A stretch of DNA of 64,000 nucleotides from Pseudomonas lalkuanensis. Lineage in GTDB: Bacteria; Pseudomonadota; Gammaproteobacteria; Pseudomonadales; Pseudomonadaceae. This document shows positions 25,876-34,926 of this stretch, piece after piece. Made by a program: the position numbers and the translations under genes. The DNA lies in assembly GCF_008807375.1 (NCBI RefSeq), contig NZ_CP043311.1, positions 1,716,001 to 1,780,000 on the forward strand, given 5' to 3'. The notes below the pieces were generated by a model, which was not told the DNA's origin, did no database searches, and was given only the letters and a program-made list of their open reading frames with translations. The stretch's first letter is position 1. Every line of letters begins with the position of its first letter.

Positions 25876-26556
25876 ATGAGTGTCAGTAACGTAGCGTCCA
25901 CCGATGGCCAGTCGTTCCTCGACCAGTACGCCATCAAGAACGAACCCAAGAGCAAGGACCTCGGCAAGAACGAGTTCCTCGAGCTGCTGGTCGCCCAGTT
26001 GAACAACCAGGACCCGCTGGCGCCCCAGGAGAACGGCGAGTTCATCGCCCAGCTGGCGCAGTTCAGCCAGGTGGAAGGCATCGAGAAGCTGAACAGCAGC
26101 ATGGGTTCGCTGCTGTCCGGCTACCAGTCCTCCCAGGCACTTCAGGCCTCGTCCCTGGTGGGGCGCAAGGTCATCGTGCCCAGCGAGAAGGCCGTGGTGG
26201 ATACCGCGGAAACTTTCAAGGCCAGCGCCAATCTGCCCATTTCCAGCAGCAACGTCTGGGTCAACGTCTACGACAACGCCGGCACCTTGGTGAACCGCAT
26301 CAACCTCGGCGAGCAGCCGGCCGGCAGCGTCAGCTTCATGTGGGACGGCAAGGACTCCAGCGGCAAGGTCATGCCGCCGGGCACCTACAAGTTCGAAGCC
26401 CAGGCCCAGTACAGCGGCGAAACCAAAGCCCTCTACACCATGCTTCCGGCCAACGTCGACAGCGTCACCCTGGGCCAGAACGGCGGCGAGCTGATGCTCA
26501 ACCTCGCCGGCATCGGCAGTGTCGGTCTGTCCAAGGTCCAGGTCATCGGTCAGTAA
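25876..26556 (+). CDS. flgD: Flagellar hook-capping protein FlgD
   Basis: A 226-residue hook cap scaffold. The N-terminal export/capping region contains FLELLVAQLNNQDPLAP, the most conserved FlgD stretch; the rest forms the Ig-like/tudor core including VSFMWDGKDSSG. FlgD caps the growing hook and is replaced by FlgK. It lies 19 bp after flgC. Confidence 0.96.
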   Translation: MSVSNVASTDGQSFLDQYAIKNEPKSKDLGKNEFLELLVAQLNNQDPLAPQENGEFIAQLAQFSQVEGIEKLNSSMGSLLSGYQSSQALQASSLVGRKVIVPSEKAVVDTAETFKASANLPISSSNVWVNVYDNAGTLVNRINLGEQPAGSVSFMWDGKDSSGKVMPPGTYKFEAQAQYSGETKALYTMLPANVDSVTLGQNGGELMLNLAGIGSVGLSKVQVIGQ

Positions 26557-26601
26557 CCTCCCGGTCAAGAGCGCCGGGAAGCACCGGCAAAGGAGAAAGT
26601 A

Positions 26602-27939
26602 ATGGCGTTCAACATCGGTCTCAGTGGTCTGCGCGCAGCGACCAGCGACCTCAACGTCACCGGCAACAACATTGCCAACGCCGGCACTGCGGGCTTCAAG
26701 CAGTCCCGTGCCGAGTTCGCCGACGTCTATGCCGCCTCGGTGCTTGGCACCGGCAAGAACGCCCAGGGTAGCGGCGTGGCTTTGGGGGACGTGTCCCAGC
26801 TGTTCAACCAGGGCAACATCAACTACACCCAGAATGCCCTGGACCTGGCCATCAACGGCAACGGCTTCTTCCAGACCAGCAACAACGGCGAGATCAGCTA
26901 CACCCGCGCCGGTTACTTCGGTACCGACCGCAACGGCTACATCGTCAACAACTTCGGCTATCGCCTGCAGGGCTACGGCATCGACGGCAATGGCAACGTC
27001 CAGAACGGCGTAGTCAGTGATCTGCAGATCCAGACCTCCAACCAGGCGCCCAAGGCCACCACCGAAGTCGCGCAGAAGTTCAACCTGAACTCCACCACCA
27101 AGGCGCCGACCAATACGCCGTTCGATCCGAGCGACCCGACGACCTACACCTCGTCCACCTCGGTCAACATCTATGACTCCCAGGGCAACGCCCACGTCAT
27201 GACCCAGTACTTCATCAACAACTCGGACCCGGCCGCTACCCCGCCGGTGACCAACAACTGGACCATGGCCGTGCTGGTGGATGGACGCAATCCGTCCAAC
27301 CCGGCCAGCACCGACCCGCACACCACCAACCTGCTGTTCAACGCCGACGGCAGCCTGAACACCGCCGGCATGGCGGCGGGTGGCGAGCTGAACTACGACC
27401 CCGCCACCGGCCTGATGAACCTCGACGACTGGGTGCCCGCGGTTTCCGACGGCGGTACTCCGGCCAACTGGTCGTCCAACGGCGCCACCGCCAACGCCGG
27501 CGGCATCAGCGTCGATATTCGTGGCTCCACCCAGTACTCCAGCGCGTTCGCCGTCAACAGCATCAGCCAGGACGGCTACACCACCGGTCAACTGGCAGGC
27601 CTGGAAATCGACGACACCGGTGTGATCTTCGCCCGCTACACCAACGGCCAGTCCAAGGTGCAGGGCCAGGTGATCCTCGCCAACTTCGCCAACGTCCAGG
27701 GCCTGACGCCGGTAGGCAAGACCGGCTGGGTGCAATCGTTCGAGTCCGGTGAGCCGGTGGTCGGCACCCCGCGTTCCGGCACCCTGGGTGCCTTGCAGGC
27801 CGGCGCGCTGGAAGATTCCAACGTCGAACTGTCGGACCAACTGGTGAACCTGATCGTCGCCCAGCGCAACTACCAGGCGAACGCCAAGACTATCCAGACC
27901 GAAGACGCCGTCACCCAAACCATCATCAACCTCCGCTGA
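26602..27939 (+). CDS. flgE: Flagellar hook protein FlgE
   Basis: A 445-residue hook subunit. The N-terminal family motif NVTGNNIANAGTAGFKQSR and the C-terminal helix LSDQLVNLIVAQRNYQANAK form the D0 coiled coil; the Asn/Thr-rich middle forms the exposed D1-D2 domains. AAGGAG precedes the ATG. It ends the flgBCDE operon, before a 328-bp gap. Confidence 0.96.
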   Translation: MAFNIGLSGLRAATSDLNVTGNNIANAGTAGFKQSRAEFADVYAASVLGTGKNAQGSGVALGDVSQLFNQGNINYTQNALDLAINGNGFFQTSNNGEISYTRAGYFGTDRNGYIVNNFGYRLQGYGIDGNGNVQNGVVSDLQIQTSNQAPKATTEVAQKFNLNSTTKAPTNTPFDPSDPTTYTSSTSVNIYDSQGNAHVMTQYFINNSDPAATPPVTNNWTMAVLVDGRNPSNPASTDPHTTNLLFNADGSLNTAGMAAGGELNYDPATGLMNLDDWVPAVSDGGTPANWSSNGATANAGGISVDIRGSTQYSSAFAVNSISQDGYTTGQLAGLEIDDTGVIFARYTNGQSKVQGQVILANFANVQGLTPVGKTGWVQSFESGEPVVGTPRSGTLGALQAGALEDSNVELSDQLVNLIVAQRNYQANAKTIQTEDAVTQTIINLR

Positions 27940-27952
27940 TAAATAGACTGCC

Positions 27953-28049
27953 TGTGGGAGCGATTTCAATCGCGAAGCAGGTCGAAGACCTGCCCGTCTG
28001 AGGCCTGGGCCGGCTGCGCCGGCCGATCGCGAATGAATTCGCTCTTACG
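27953..28049. repeat. REP-like element after flgE
   Basis: Starts TGTGGGAGCGATTTCAATCG and ends CGCGAATGAATTCGCTCTTAC, sharing ends with 24754-24791. The interior holds a second hairpin, GGCCGGCTGCGCCGGCC at about 28008-28024. Longer and less symmetric than the other copies. Confidence 0.7.
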
Positions 28050-28077
28050 AGAAGCAAGCCGGGAAAGCGTTTCCCAA

Positions 28078-28122
28078 GCGGCAAATCCCCTTGCCGCTGG
28101 CGGCATCCCCTCGCCGCCAGCG
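28078..28122. promoter_or_regulatory. GCGGCAA-N6-TTGCCGC dyad upstream of flgF, candidate FleR enhancer
   Basis: GCGGCAA (28078-28084) and TTGCCGC (28091-28097) form a perfect 7-bp dyad, followed by a degenerate second copy (GCGGCAT at 28100, TCGCCGC at 28111). The arms CGCTGGCGG (28095) and CCGCCAGCG (28114) also pair. It lies about 80-125 bases before the flgF RpoN promoter and matches the cluster before flgB. Confidence 0.6.
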
Positions 28123-28129
28123 CTTTGAC

Positions 28130-28157
28130 AAGGCCCTTCAGTGGGCCTTTTTCTTTT
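28130..28157 (+). terminator. Rho-independent terminator of flgBCDE
   Basis: AAGGCCC (28130-28136), loop TTCAGT, GGGCCTT (28143-28149) followed by TTTCTTTTC. Placed between the flgE-side repeat and the flgF promoter. Confidence 0.85.
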
Positions 28158-28202
28158 CTAAAGAATCCTTTAATTCAATGTCTTGCGATTGAACTTCGGC
28201 GT

Positions 28203-28218
28203 TGGCATGGCGCTTGCT
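28203..28218 (+). promoter_or_regulatory. RpoN (sigma-54) promoter of flgFGHIJKL
   Basis: TGGCAT (28203-28208), five bases, TTGCT (28214-28218). One mismatch to consensus. It lies 50 bases before flgF, the same spacing as the flgB promoter to its gene. Confidence 0.9.
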
Positions 28219-28267
28219 GCATAGCAGGCAAAGAGCCAAGGGCGGCAACGCCCACTCGGAGAGATTC

Positions 28268-29011
28268 ATGGACAAGATGCTTTATGTCGCGATGAGCGGG
28301 GCCAGCCAGAACAGCCTGGCCCAGCGTGCTCATGCCAACAACCTGGCGAACATCTCGACCTCCGGTTTCCGTCGCGACTTCGAACAGGCGCGCTCCATGC
28401 CGGTGTTCGGCGACAGCTTTCCGTCGCGGGTCTATGCCATGACCGAGCGGCCCGGCACTGACTTCACTCCCGGCGCCCTGCAGGAAACCGGTCGTGACCT
28501 GGACGTGGCCATCGAAGGGGAGGGCTGGATTGCCGTTCAGGCCCCCGACGGCGGCGAAGCCTATGTGCGCACCGCCAGCCTGCAGATTGATGCCCTTGGC
28601 CAGCTCCGCACCGGCAATGGTTTGCCGGTCATGGGCAATGCCGGTCCCATCGCCATTCCGCCGGAGCAGAAAGTCGAGATCGGCCAGGACGGCACCATCA
28701 GCATTCGTGCTCTCGGCGAAGCCCCAAACGTGGTGGCCGAGGTCGACCGCATCAAGCTGGTCAATCCCGATCCCAAGCAGCTGGAGAAGGGCGCCGACGG
28801 CCTGATCCGGATCAAGGACCCGCAGCAGGCGGTGCAGGCCGACGCCAATGTCCGCGTGACTTCCGGCTTCATCGAAGCCAGCAACGTCAACGCCGTGGAA
28901 GAGATGACCGCGATCCTCTCGCTGTCCCGCCAGTTCGAGCTTTCCGTGAAGATGATGCGTACCGCCGAAGACAATTCTTCGGCAATGGCGCGGGTCTTGC
29001 AGTTCAGCTAA
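28268..29011 (+). CDS. flgF: Flagellar proximal/distal rod protein FlgF
   Basis: A 247-residue rod subunit starting MDKMLYVAMSGASQN. The N-terminal rod motif is ANNLANISTSGFRRDF; the C-terminal helix contains NAVEEMTAILSLSRQFELSV. CGGAGAG lies upstream of the ATG at 28268; an earlier in-frame start at 28202 would fall inside the promoter and is rejected. First gene of the second rod-hook operon. Confidence 0.96.
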   Translation: MDKMLYVAMSGASQNSLAQRAHANNLANISTSGFRRDFEQARSMPVFGDSFPSRVYAMTERPGTDFTPGALQETGRDLDVAIEGEGWIAVQAPDGGEAYVRTASLQIDALGQLRTGNGLPVMGNAGPIAIPPEQKVEIGQDGTISIRALGEAPNVVAEVDRIKLVNPDPKQLEKGADGLIRIKDPQQAVQADANVRVTSGFIEASNVNAVEEMTAILSLSRQFELSVKMMRTAEDNSSAMARVLQFS

Positions 29012-29056
29012 TCACCAGTAGGCGGCGCCACGTTTCCGGCGCCCGAGGAGAAATAG

Positions 29057-29842
29057 ATGCTTCCGGCACTCTGGGTCAGCAAGACCGGCCTGTCCGCCCA
29101 GGACATGAACCTGACCACCATTTCCAACAACCTGGCGAACGTCTCGACCACGGGGTTCAAGCGCGACCGCGCCGAGTTCGAGGACCTGCTGTACCAGATC
29201 CGCCGCCAGCCCGGTGGCCAGACCAGCCAGGACAGCGAGCTGCCCACCGGCCTGCAACTGGGTACCGGTGTGCGCATCGCGGGGACCCAGAAGATCTTCA
29301 CCCAGGGCAGCCTGCAGACCACCGAACAGCCGCTGGACATGGCCATCAACGGCCGTGGCTTCTTCCAGGTGCTGCTGCCCGATGGCACTGTCTCCTACAC
29401 TCGCGACGGCAGTTTCCACCTGAACTCCGACGGCCAGATCGTCACCTCCCAGGGTTTCGCCCTGGAACCGGCCATCGTCCTGCCCGCCGAAGTGCAGACC
29501 TTCACCGTGGGTGAAGACGGCACTGTCTCCGTGACCACCACCGGCAACCCCGCCGCCCAGGTGATCGGCAACATCCAGACCGCCGACTTCGTCAACTACG
29601 GCGGTCTGCAGGCCATCGGCAACAACCTGTTCCTGGAGACCGCTTCCAGCGGTGCGCCGCAGGTCGGTACTCCCGGCCTCACCGGCCTTGGCACCGTGCA
29701 GCAGAACACCCTGGAAAACTCCAACGTCAGCGTGGTCGAGGAGTTGGTGAACATGATCACCACCCAGCGCGCCTACGAGATGAACTCCAAGGTCATCTCC
29801 ACCGCCGACCAGATGCTCTCCTTCGTCACGCAGAACCTGTAA
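29057..29842 (+). CDS. flgG: Flagellar distal rod protein FlgG
   Basis: A 261-residue distal rod subunit. It begins MLPALWVSKTGLSAQDMNLT with the motif SNNLANVSTTGFKRDRAEFE; the C-terminal segment VVEELVNMITTQRAYEMNSK is near-invariant in FlgG. GAGGAG precedes the start. 45 bp after flgF. Confidence 0.97.
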   Translation: MLPALWVSKTGLSAQDMNLTTISNNLANVSTTGFKRDRAEFEDLLYQIRRQPGGQTSQDSELPTGLQLGTGVRIAGTQKIFTQGSLQTTEQPLDMAINGRGFFQVLLPDGTVSYTRDGSFHLNSDGQIVTSQGFALEPAIVLPAEVQTFTVGEDGTVSVTTTGNPAAQVIGNIQTADFVNYGGLQAIGNNLFLETASSGAPQVGTPGLTGLGTVQQNTLENSNVSVVEELVNMITTQRAYEMNSKVISTADQMLSFVTQNL

Positions 29843-29860
29843 CGCCCTGAGGTAGTCGCC

Positions 29861-30574
29861 ATGAACCGGCTGATCATTCTTCTCCCGCTGCTCGGTATCA
29901 CCCTTGTCCAGGGCTGCGTGCAGCCGGCTCCGCGGCCGAACGATCCGTATTACGCGCCGGTCCTGCCGCGCACCCCGCTGCCGGTGGCGCAGAACAATGG
30001 CGCTATCTACCAGGCCGGTTTCGAAACCAACCTCTACGACGACCGCAAGGCCTATCGCGTGGGTGACATCATCACCATCACCCTCAACGAGCGCACCCAG
30101 GCCAGCAAGAATGCCAACTCGCAGATCCAGAAGGACAGCAACGCCAACATCGGCCTGACCTCGCTGTTTGGCGGCGGCGTGTCGGTGAACAACCCCAACG
30201 GCGGCCTGAACCCGCTGGATGCCGCGCGCCTTTCCCTGGATGCCGAGTACAACGCCACCCGCGACACCAAGGGCGATTCCAAGGCGGGGCAGAGCAACAG
30301 CCTGTCCGGTTCCATTACCGTCACCGTGTCCGAAGTGCTGCCCAACGGCATCCTCGCGGTCCGTGGCGAGAAGTGGCTGACCCTGAACACCGGCGACGAG
30401 CTGGTGCGCATCGCCGGCATGGTCCGCGCCGACGACATCGGCACCGACAACACCGTGTCTTCCACCCGTGTGGCCGATGCGCGTATCACCTATTCCGGCA
30501 CCGGCGCCTTCGCCGATGCCAGCCAGCCCGGCTGGTTCGACCGGTTCTTCATGAGCCCGCTGTTCCCGTTCTGA
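29861..30574 (+). CDS. flgH: Flagellar L-ring protein FlgH (lipoprotein)
   Basis: A 237-residue outer-membrane lipoprotein. The N-terminus has a lipoprotein signal with lipobox LVQGC, so Cys19 is lipidated. The conserved region [19 protein letters not shown] follows. FlgH forms the L-ring bushing in the outer membrane. Its TGA overlaps the first in-frame ATG of flgI. Confidence 0.96.
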   Translation: MNRLIILLPLLGITLVQGCVQPAPRPNDPYYAPVLPRTPLPVAQNNGAIYQAGFETNLYDDRKAYRVGDIITITLNERTQASKNANSQIQKDSNANIGLTSLFGGGVSVNNPNGGLNPLDAARLSLDAEYNATRDTKGDSKAGQSNSLSGSITVTVSEVLPNGILAVRGEKWLTLNTGDELVRIAGMVRADDIGTDNTVSSTRVADARITYSGTGAFADASQPGWFDRFFMSPLFPF

Positions 30575-30585
30575 TGAGACCGACC

Positions 30586-31686
30586 ATGAAGCGACTGATC
30601 ACCGCCCTCTGCCTGCTGCTCGCCGCAGGCGTTGCCCAGGCCGAGCGCCTGAAGGACCTGGCGAGCATCCAGGGCGTGCGGAGCAACCAGCTTATCGGCT
30701 ACGGCCTGGTGGTGGGCCTGAACGGCACGGGTGACCAGACCACCCAGACGCCGTTCACCCTGCAGACCTTCAACAACATGCTGGCGCAGTTCGGCATCAA
30801 GGTGCCGGCCAACGTCGGCAACGTGCAGCTGAAGAACGTGGCGGCGGTGTCCATCCACGCCGACCTGCCGCCCTTCGCCAAGCCGGGCCAGACCATCGAC
30901 GTCACCATTTCCTCCATCGGCAACGCCAAGAGCCTGCGCGGCGGCAGCCTGTTGATGAGCCCGTTGAAAGGTATCGACGGTAACGTGTATGCCATCGCCC
31001 AGGGCAACCTGGTGGTGGGTGGTTTCGACGCCGAGGGCAGCGATGGCTCGAAGATCACCGTCAACGTCCCGTCCTCCGGGCGCATTCCTTCCGGCGCCAC
31101 CGTTGAGCGTCCGGTGCCGAGCGGTTTCGAGCAGGGCAATTTCCTCACCCTGAACCTCAACCGCCCGGACTTCACCACCGCAAAGAACATCGTCGACAAG
31201 CTCAACGAACTGCTCGGTCCGGGCGTCGCCCAGGCCGTGGATGGCGGCTCGGTTCGGGTCAGCGCGCCGCTGGATCCGGGCCAGCGCGTGGATTACCTCT
31301 CGGTGATCGAGAACCTGGAAGTGGAGGCTGGCCAGGGCGTGGCCAAGGTCATCATCAACTCGCGCACCGGCACCATCGTCATTGGCCAGAACGTGAAGGT
31401 GCAGCCGGCCGCCGTGACCCACGGCAGCCTGACCGTCACCATCACCGAGGACCCCATCGTCAGCCAGCCGGAAGCCTTCTCCGGTGGCCAGACCGCCGTG
31501 GTGCCGCGCTCGAAGGTCAATGCCGAGGAAGAAGCCAAGCCGATGTTCAAGTTCGGCCCTGGCACCACGCTTGATGAAATAGTTCGCGCGGTCAACCAGG
31601 TGGGCGCTGCACCGTCCGACCTGATGGCCATCCTCGAAGCGCTGAAGCAGGCCGGCGCCCTGCAAGCCGACCTGATCGTGATTTAA
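30586..31686 (+). CDS. flgI: Flagellar P-ring protein FlgI
   Basis: A 366-residue periplasmic protein with signal peptide [19 protein letters not shown] and mature start [20 protein letters not shown], conserved in FlgI. It forms the P-ring in the peptidoglycan layer with help from FlgA. The ATG at 30586 gives a standard signal peptide; an alternative ATG at 30574, overlapping the flgH stop, adds MRPT. Confidence 0.96.
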   Translation: MKRLITALCLLLAAGVAQAERLKDLASIQGVRSNQLIGYGLVVGLNGTGDQTTQTPFTLQTFNNMLAQFGIKVPANVGNVQLKNVAAVSIHADLPPFAKPGQTIDVTISSIGNAKSLRGGSLLMSPLKGIDGNVYAIAQGNLVVGGFDAEGSDGSKITVNVPSSGRIPSGATVERPVPSGFEQGNFLTLNLNRPDFTTAKNIVDKLNELLGPGVAQAVDGGSVRVSAPLDPGQRVDYLSVIENLEVEAGQGVAKVIINSRTGTIVIGQNVKVQPAAVTHGSLTVTITEDPIVSQPEAFSGGQTAVVPRSKVNAEEEAKPMFKFGPGTTLDEIVRAVNQVGAAPSDLMAILEALKQAGALQADLIVI

Positions 31687-31695
31687 GGGAAAGCG

Positions 31696-32853
31696 ATGAA
31701 CGCGAAATTCTCCGCAGGTCTGGCCGGCAGTTCCAAGGTGGACAGCGGCGCCTACACCGACCTGAACCGGCTCAGCCAGTTCAAGGCCGGCAAGGACCGC
31801 GACAGCGAGGCCAATATCCGCAAAGTGGCCCAGGAATTCGAGTCGCTGTTCCTCAACGAGATGATGAAGTCCATGCGCCAGGCGGGCGAAGCCTTCGCCG
31901 AAGGCAACTACCTGAACAGCAACGAGACCAAGACCTACCAGGACATGCACGACCAGCAGCTGGCCGTGACCCTGTCCAAGCAGGGCGGCGTCGGCCTGGC
32001 CGATGTGCTGACCCGTCAGTTGTCCAAGACCAACAAGTCGACCGGCCCCAATCCCTTCGCCCAGGTACAGTCCGGCGCCCAGGCCAACTGGCCGGCGCAG
32101 GGCAGCAGGCAGGTGGCGAAAGCCGAAGCCTCGGGCTTCGCGGAGCGCGACGACTCCAAACTGCTCAACCAGCGTCGTCTGGCCCTGCCGGGCAAGCTCA
32201 GCGACCGCCAGGCCGCCGGCATCGTGCCGTCGCCCGAGCAGGTTGCCGCTACCTCACTGGCCGGCGAGGACTGGACCCCGGCCAAGACCTACGCCGCGCC
32301 GGAGCGCGAGTCCGTGGGTGTCGAGGCCACCAAGGGCACCAGCAAGCGCGCGTTCGCGTCACGCAACGAATTCATCGAGACGCTGCTGCCGATGGCCGAG
32401 AAGGCCGCCGAACGCATCGGCGTCGATCCGCGCTATCTGGTGGCCCAGGCCGCACTGGAAACCGGGTGGGGCAAGTCGATCATCCGCGAGGGTGATGGCA
32501 GCAGCAGCCACAACCTGTTCGGCATCAAGGCCCAGAAGAGCTGGGACGGCGATTCCGCGCGGGTGATGACCACCGAATACAAGGGCGGCAAGGCGGTGAA
32601 GGAGGCGGCATCGTTCCGCTCCTACAACTCCTTCGAGCAGAGCTTCCACGACTACGTGAGCTTCCTGCAGAACAACGACCGCTACGACAAGGCGCTGAAT
32701 TCCGCCGACAACTCCGAGCAATTCGTTCGCGAGCTGCAAAAAGCCGGCTACGCCACCGACCCCCAATACGCCCGCAAGATTTCCCAGATCGCCCGCGGCA
32801 TGCAGGTTTACCAGGCCGTTGCTGCAGTCGACAGCACGACCACCAGGATATGA
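31696..32853 (+). CDS. flgJ: Rod-capping peptidoglycan hydrolase FlgJ
   Basis: A 385-residue two-domain protein. The N-terminal rod-scaffold domain (about residues 25-115) includes KVAQEFESLFLNEMMKSMRQ. A variable linker rich in Ala and Pro follows. The C-terminal beta-N-acetylglucosaminidase domain (about 220-370) carries the predicted catalytic Glu255 in AALETGWGKS. It locally cleaves peptidoglycan for rod passage. Longer than the enteric form because of the linker. Confidence 0.95.
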   Translation: MNAKFSAGLAGSSKVDSGAYTDLNRLSQFKAGKDRDSEANIRKVAQEFESLFLNEMMKSMRQAGEAFAEGNYLNSNETKTYQDMHDQQLAVTLSKQGGVGLADVLTRQLSKTNKSTGPNPFAQVQSGAQANWPAQGSRQVAKAEASGFAERDDSKLLNQRRLALPGKLSDRQAAGIVPSPEQVAATSLAGEDWTPAKTYAAPERESVGVEATKGTSKRAFASRNEFIETLLPMAEKAAERIGVDPRYLVAQAALETGWGKSIIREGDGSSSHNLFGIKAQKSWDGDSARVMTTEYKGGKAVKEAASFRSYNSFEQSFHDYVSFLQNNDRYDKALNSADNSEQFVRELQKAGYATDPQYARKISQIARGMQVYQAVAAVDSTTTRI

Positions 32854-32863
32854 GGCTTGAGTC

Positions 32864-34915
32864 ATGGCTGACTTACTGAACATTGGCCTGTCGGGACTGC
32901 GCGTGAGCCAGACGCAGCTCACCGTTACCGGCCACAACATCTCCAACGTCAATACGCCCGGATTCACGCGGCAGAGCGCGACGCAGTCCACGACCCTGCC
33001 GCAGTTCTCCGGTTCGGGTTACATCGGCAGCGGCGTCACCCTGACGGATATCCGTCGCAGCTACAGCGAGTTCCTGACGGCGCAACTGCGCAACACCACG
33101 TCGCTGAGCAGCGATGTGGATGCGTACAAGAGCCAGATCGACCAGCTCGACTCGCTGTTGTCCGGCACCACCACCGGCATCACGCCGTCGCTGAAGAGCT
33201 TCTTCGCGGCCATGCAGACCGCCGCCGAAGACCCCGCCAATATGCCGGCGCGGCAACTGGTGCTGTCCGAGGCCGAGGGACTGGCGCGACGCTTCAACAC
33301 CGTCTACGACCGCCTGAACGCGCAGAACGATTCGCTGAACAAGCAGATGTCGTCGGTGGCGGACCAGGTGAACCGCCTGGCCGGCTCCATCGCCAGCCTC
33401 AACGACGCCATCGCCGTCGCGTCCTCCAACGGCCAGGTGCCCAACGACCTGCTGGACTCCCGCGACGAAGCGATCCGTCAGCTTTCCACCTATGTGGGCG
33501 TCAGCGTGGTGCCGCAGAGCGATGGCACCCAGAGCATCTTCGTCGGCACCGGCCAACCGCTGGTGGTGGGCAATACCGCCAACCGCCTGGAAGCGGTGCC
33601 TGGCAAGGGCGACCCCAGCCGATTCGAGCTGGAATTCGTCAGCGGCGATTCCCGCCAGGGCGTCACCTCGCTGCTCAGCGGCGGCGAGTTGGGTGGCCTG
33701 ATCCGCTACCGCAGCGAAACCCTGGACTCCAGCCTGAACACCCTGGGGCGCCTGGCCATGTCCATCAGCGACCAGGTCAACACCCAGCTCGGCCAGGGCC
33801 TGGATCTGAAGGGAAAAGTCGGCGCGGCGCTGTTCGGCAACTACAACGACCCGGCCCTGACGGCGTTGCGGGTCAAGGCCTTTGCCGGCAACAGCAATGC
33901 CCAGCCGGCGCTGAACATCACCAACACCAGCCTGCTCAATACCAGCGACTACCAGATGGAGTACGACGCCACGGCGACGCCGCCCTACAGGGTGCGCCGC
34001 CTGAGCGATAACCAGGAAATGGTGGTCAGCGACAGCACCCCGTCCGGCACCCTGACCATCACCGACAGCTCGGGTCGCGATCAGGGCTTCCAGATCGCCC
34101 TCGGCGTGCCGCCGCCCACCACCGGTGACAAATACATCCTGCAGCCCACACGTACCGGGGCCAAGGACATGGCCGCCGTGCTGGACCAGGCGGACCAGCT
34201 GGCCTTCGCCGCGCCCCTGCATTCGGAAGCGAACCTGCAAAACAAGGGTACCGGCGCGATTGGCCAGCCCAGCATCACCAATACGCTGACTCCCATGAGC
34301 CAGGCGCACCTGGCGGCGATCTCGTCCATCACCATGAACTACACGGCAGGCACGCCGGGCAGCCTGAGCTTTTCCGGCCTGCCGCCTGGCGTGACCATCA
34401 CCCAGCCACCGTCGGGAACCCTGAGCGTGACCCCGGGGCAGACCAACCAGCTGAGCTACACCGTGTCGGTCACCACCGGTACTCCTGCCACCACGCAGGA
34501 GTACCAGATCACCCAGAGCTTCAGCGGGCGGGCGGAAACCGGCGATACCTTCAGCCTCGCCATGAGCAGCAACGGCGTGTCCGATAACCGTAACGCTCTC
34601 AAGCTGGTGGACTTGCAGACCAAGGCCGCCGTCGGTGTCGATGCCCTGGTGGGCGGCACCGGCTCCAGCTTCTCCGACAGCTACGGCGATCTCGTGGAGC
34701 GGGTGGGCACCCTGACCGCCCAGGCGCGGGTGGACAGTGAAGCGAGCACGGCGATTCTCAAGCAGGCCACGGACAACCGCGACTCGCTCTCGGCCGTGAG
34801 CCTGGACGAGGAAGCGGCCAACCTGATCAAGTTCGAGCAGTACTACAACGCCTCGTCGCAAGTGATTCAAGTTGCCCGGAGCCTGTTCGATACCTTGATG
34901 AGCACCTTCCGCTAA
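32864..34915 (+). CDS. flgK: Hook-associated protein 1, FlgK
   Basis: A 683-residue hook-filament junction protein. The N-terminus has GHNISNVNTPGFTRQSATQS; the C-terminal helix ends LIKFEQYYNASSQVIQVARS and TLMSTF. It is well over 100 residues longer than enteric FlgK. The extra length lies in the central exposed domain (about residues 340-590), where a proline/threonine-rich Ig-like stretch (FSGLPPGVTITQPPSGTLSV) is visible. Confidence 0.95.
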   Translation: MADLLNIGLSGLRVSQTQLTVTGHNISNVNTPGFTRQSATQSTTLPQFSGSGYIGSGVTLTDIRRSYSEFLTAQLRNTTSLSSDVDAYKSQIDQLDSLLSGTTTGITPSLKSFFAAMQTAAEDPANMPARQLVLSEAEGLARRFNTVYDRLNAQNDSLNKQMSSVADQVNRLAGSIASLNDAIAVASSNGQVPNDLLDSRDEAIRQLSTYVGVSVVPQSDGTQSIFVGTGQPLVVGNTANRLEAVPGKGDPSRFELEFVSGDSRQGVTSLLSGGELGGLIRYRSETLDSSLNTLGRLAMSISDQVNTQLGQGLDLKGKVGAALFGNYNDPALTALRVKAFAGNSNAQPALNITNTSLLNTSDYQMEYDATATPPYRVRRLSDNQEMVVSDSTPSGTLTITDSSGRDQGFQIALGVPPPTTGDKYILQPTRTGAKDMAAVLDQADQLAFAAPLHSEANLQNKGTGAIGQPSITNTLTPMSQAHLAAISSITMNYTAGTPGSLSFSGLPPGVTITQPPSGTLSVTPGQTNQLSYTVSVTTGTPATTQEYQITQSFSGRAETGDTFSLAMSSNGVSDNRNALKLVDLQTKAAVGVDALVGGTGSSFSDSYGDLVERVGTLTAQARVDSEASTAILKQATDNRDSLSAVSLDEEAANLIKFEQYYNASSQVIQVARSLFDTLMSTFR

Positions 34916-34926
34916 CGGAGCCCGCC

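Noticed and set aside
28242..28248. A further GCGGCAA in the flgF leader as part of the enhancer
   Set aside because: It lies downstream of the RpoN promoter and next to the ribosome site, as a single copy. It is probably chance or part of the local GGGCGGCAACGCCC hairpin.
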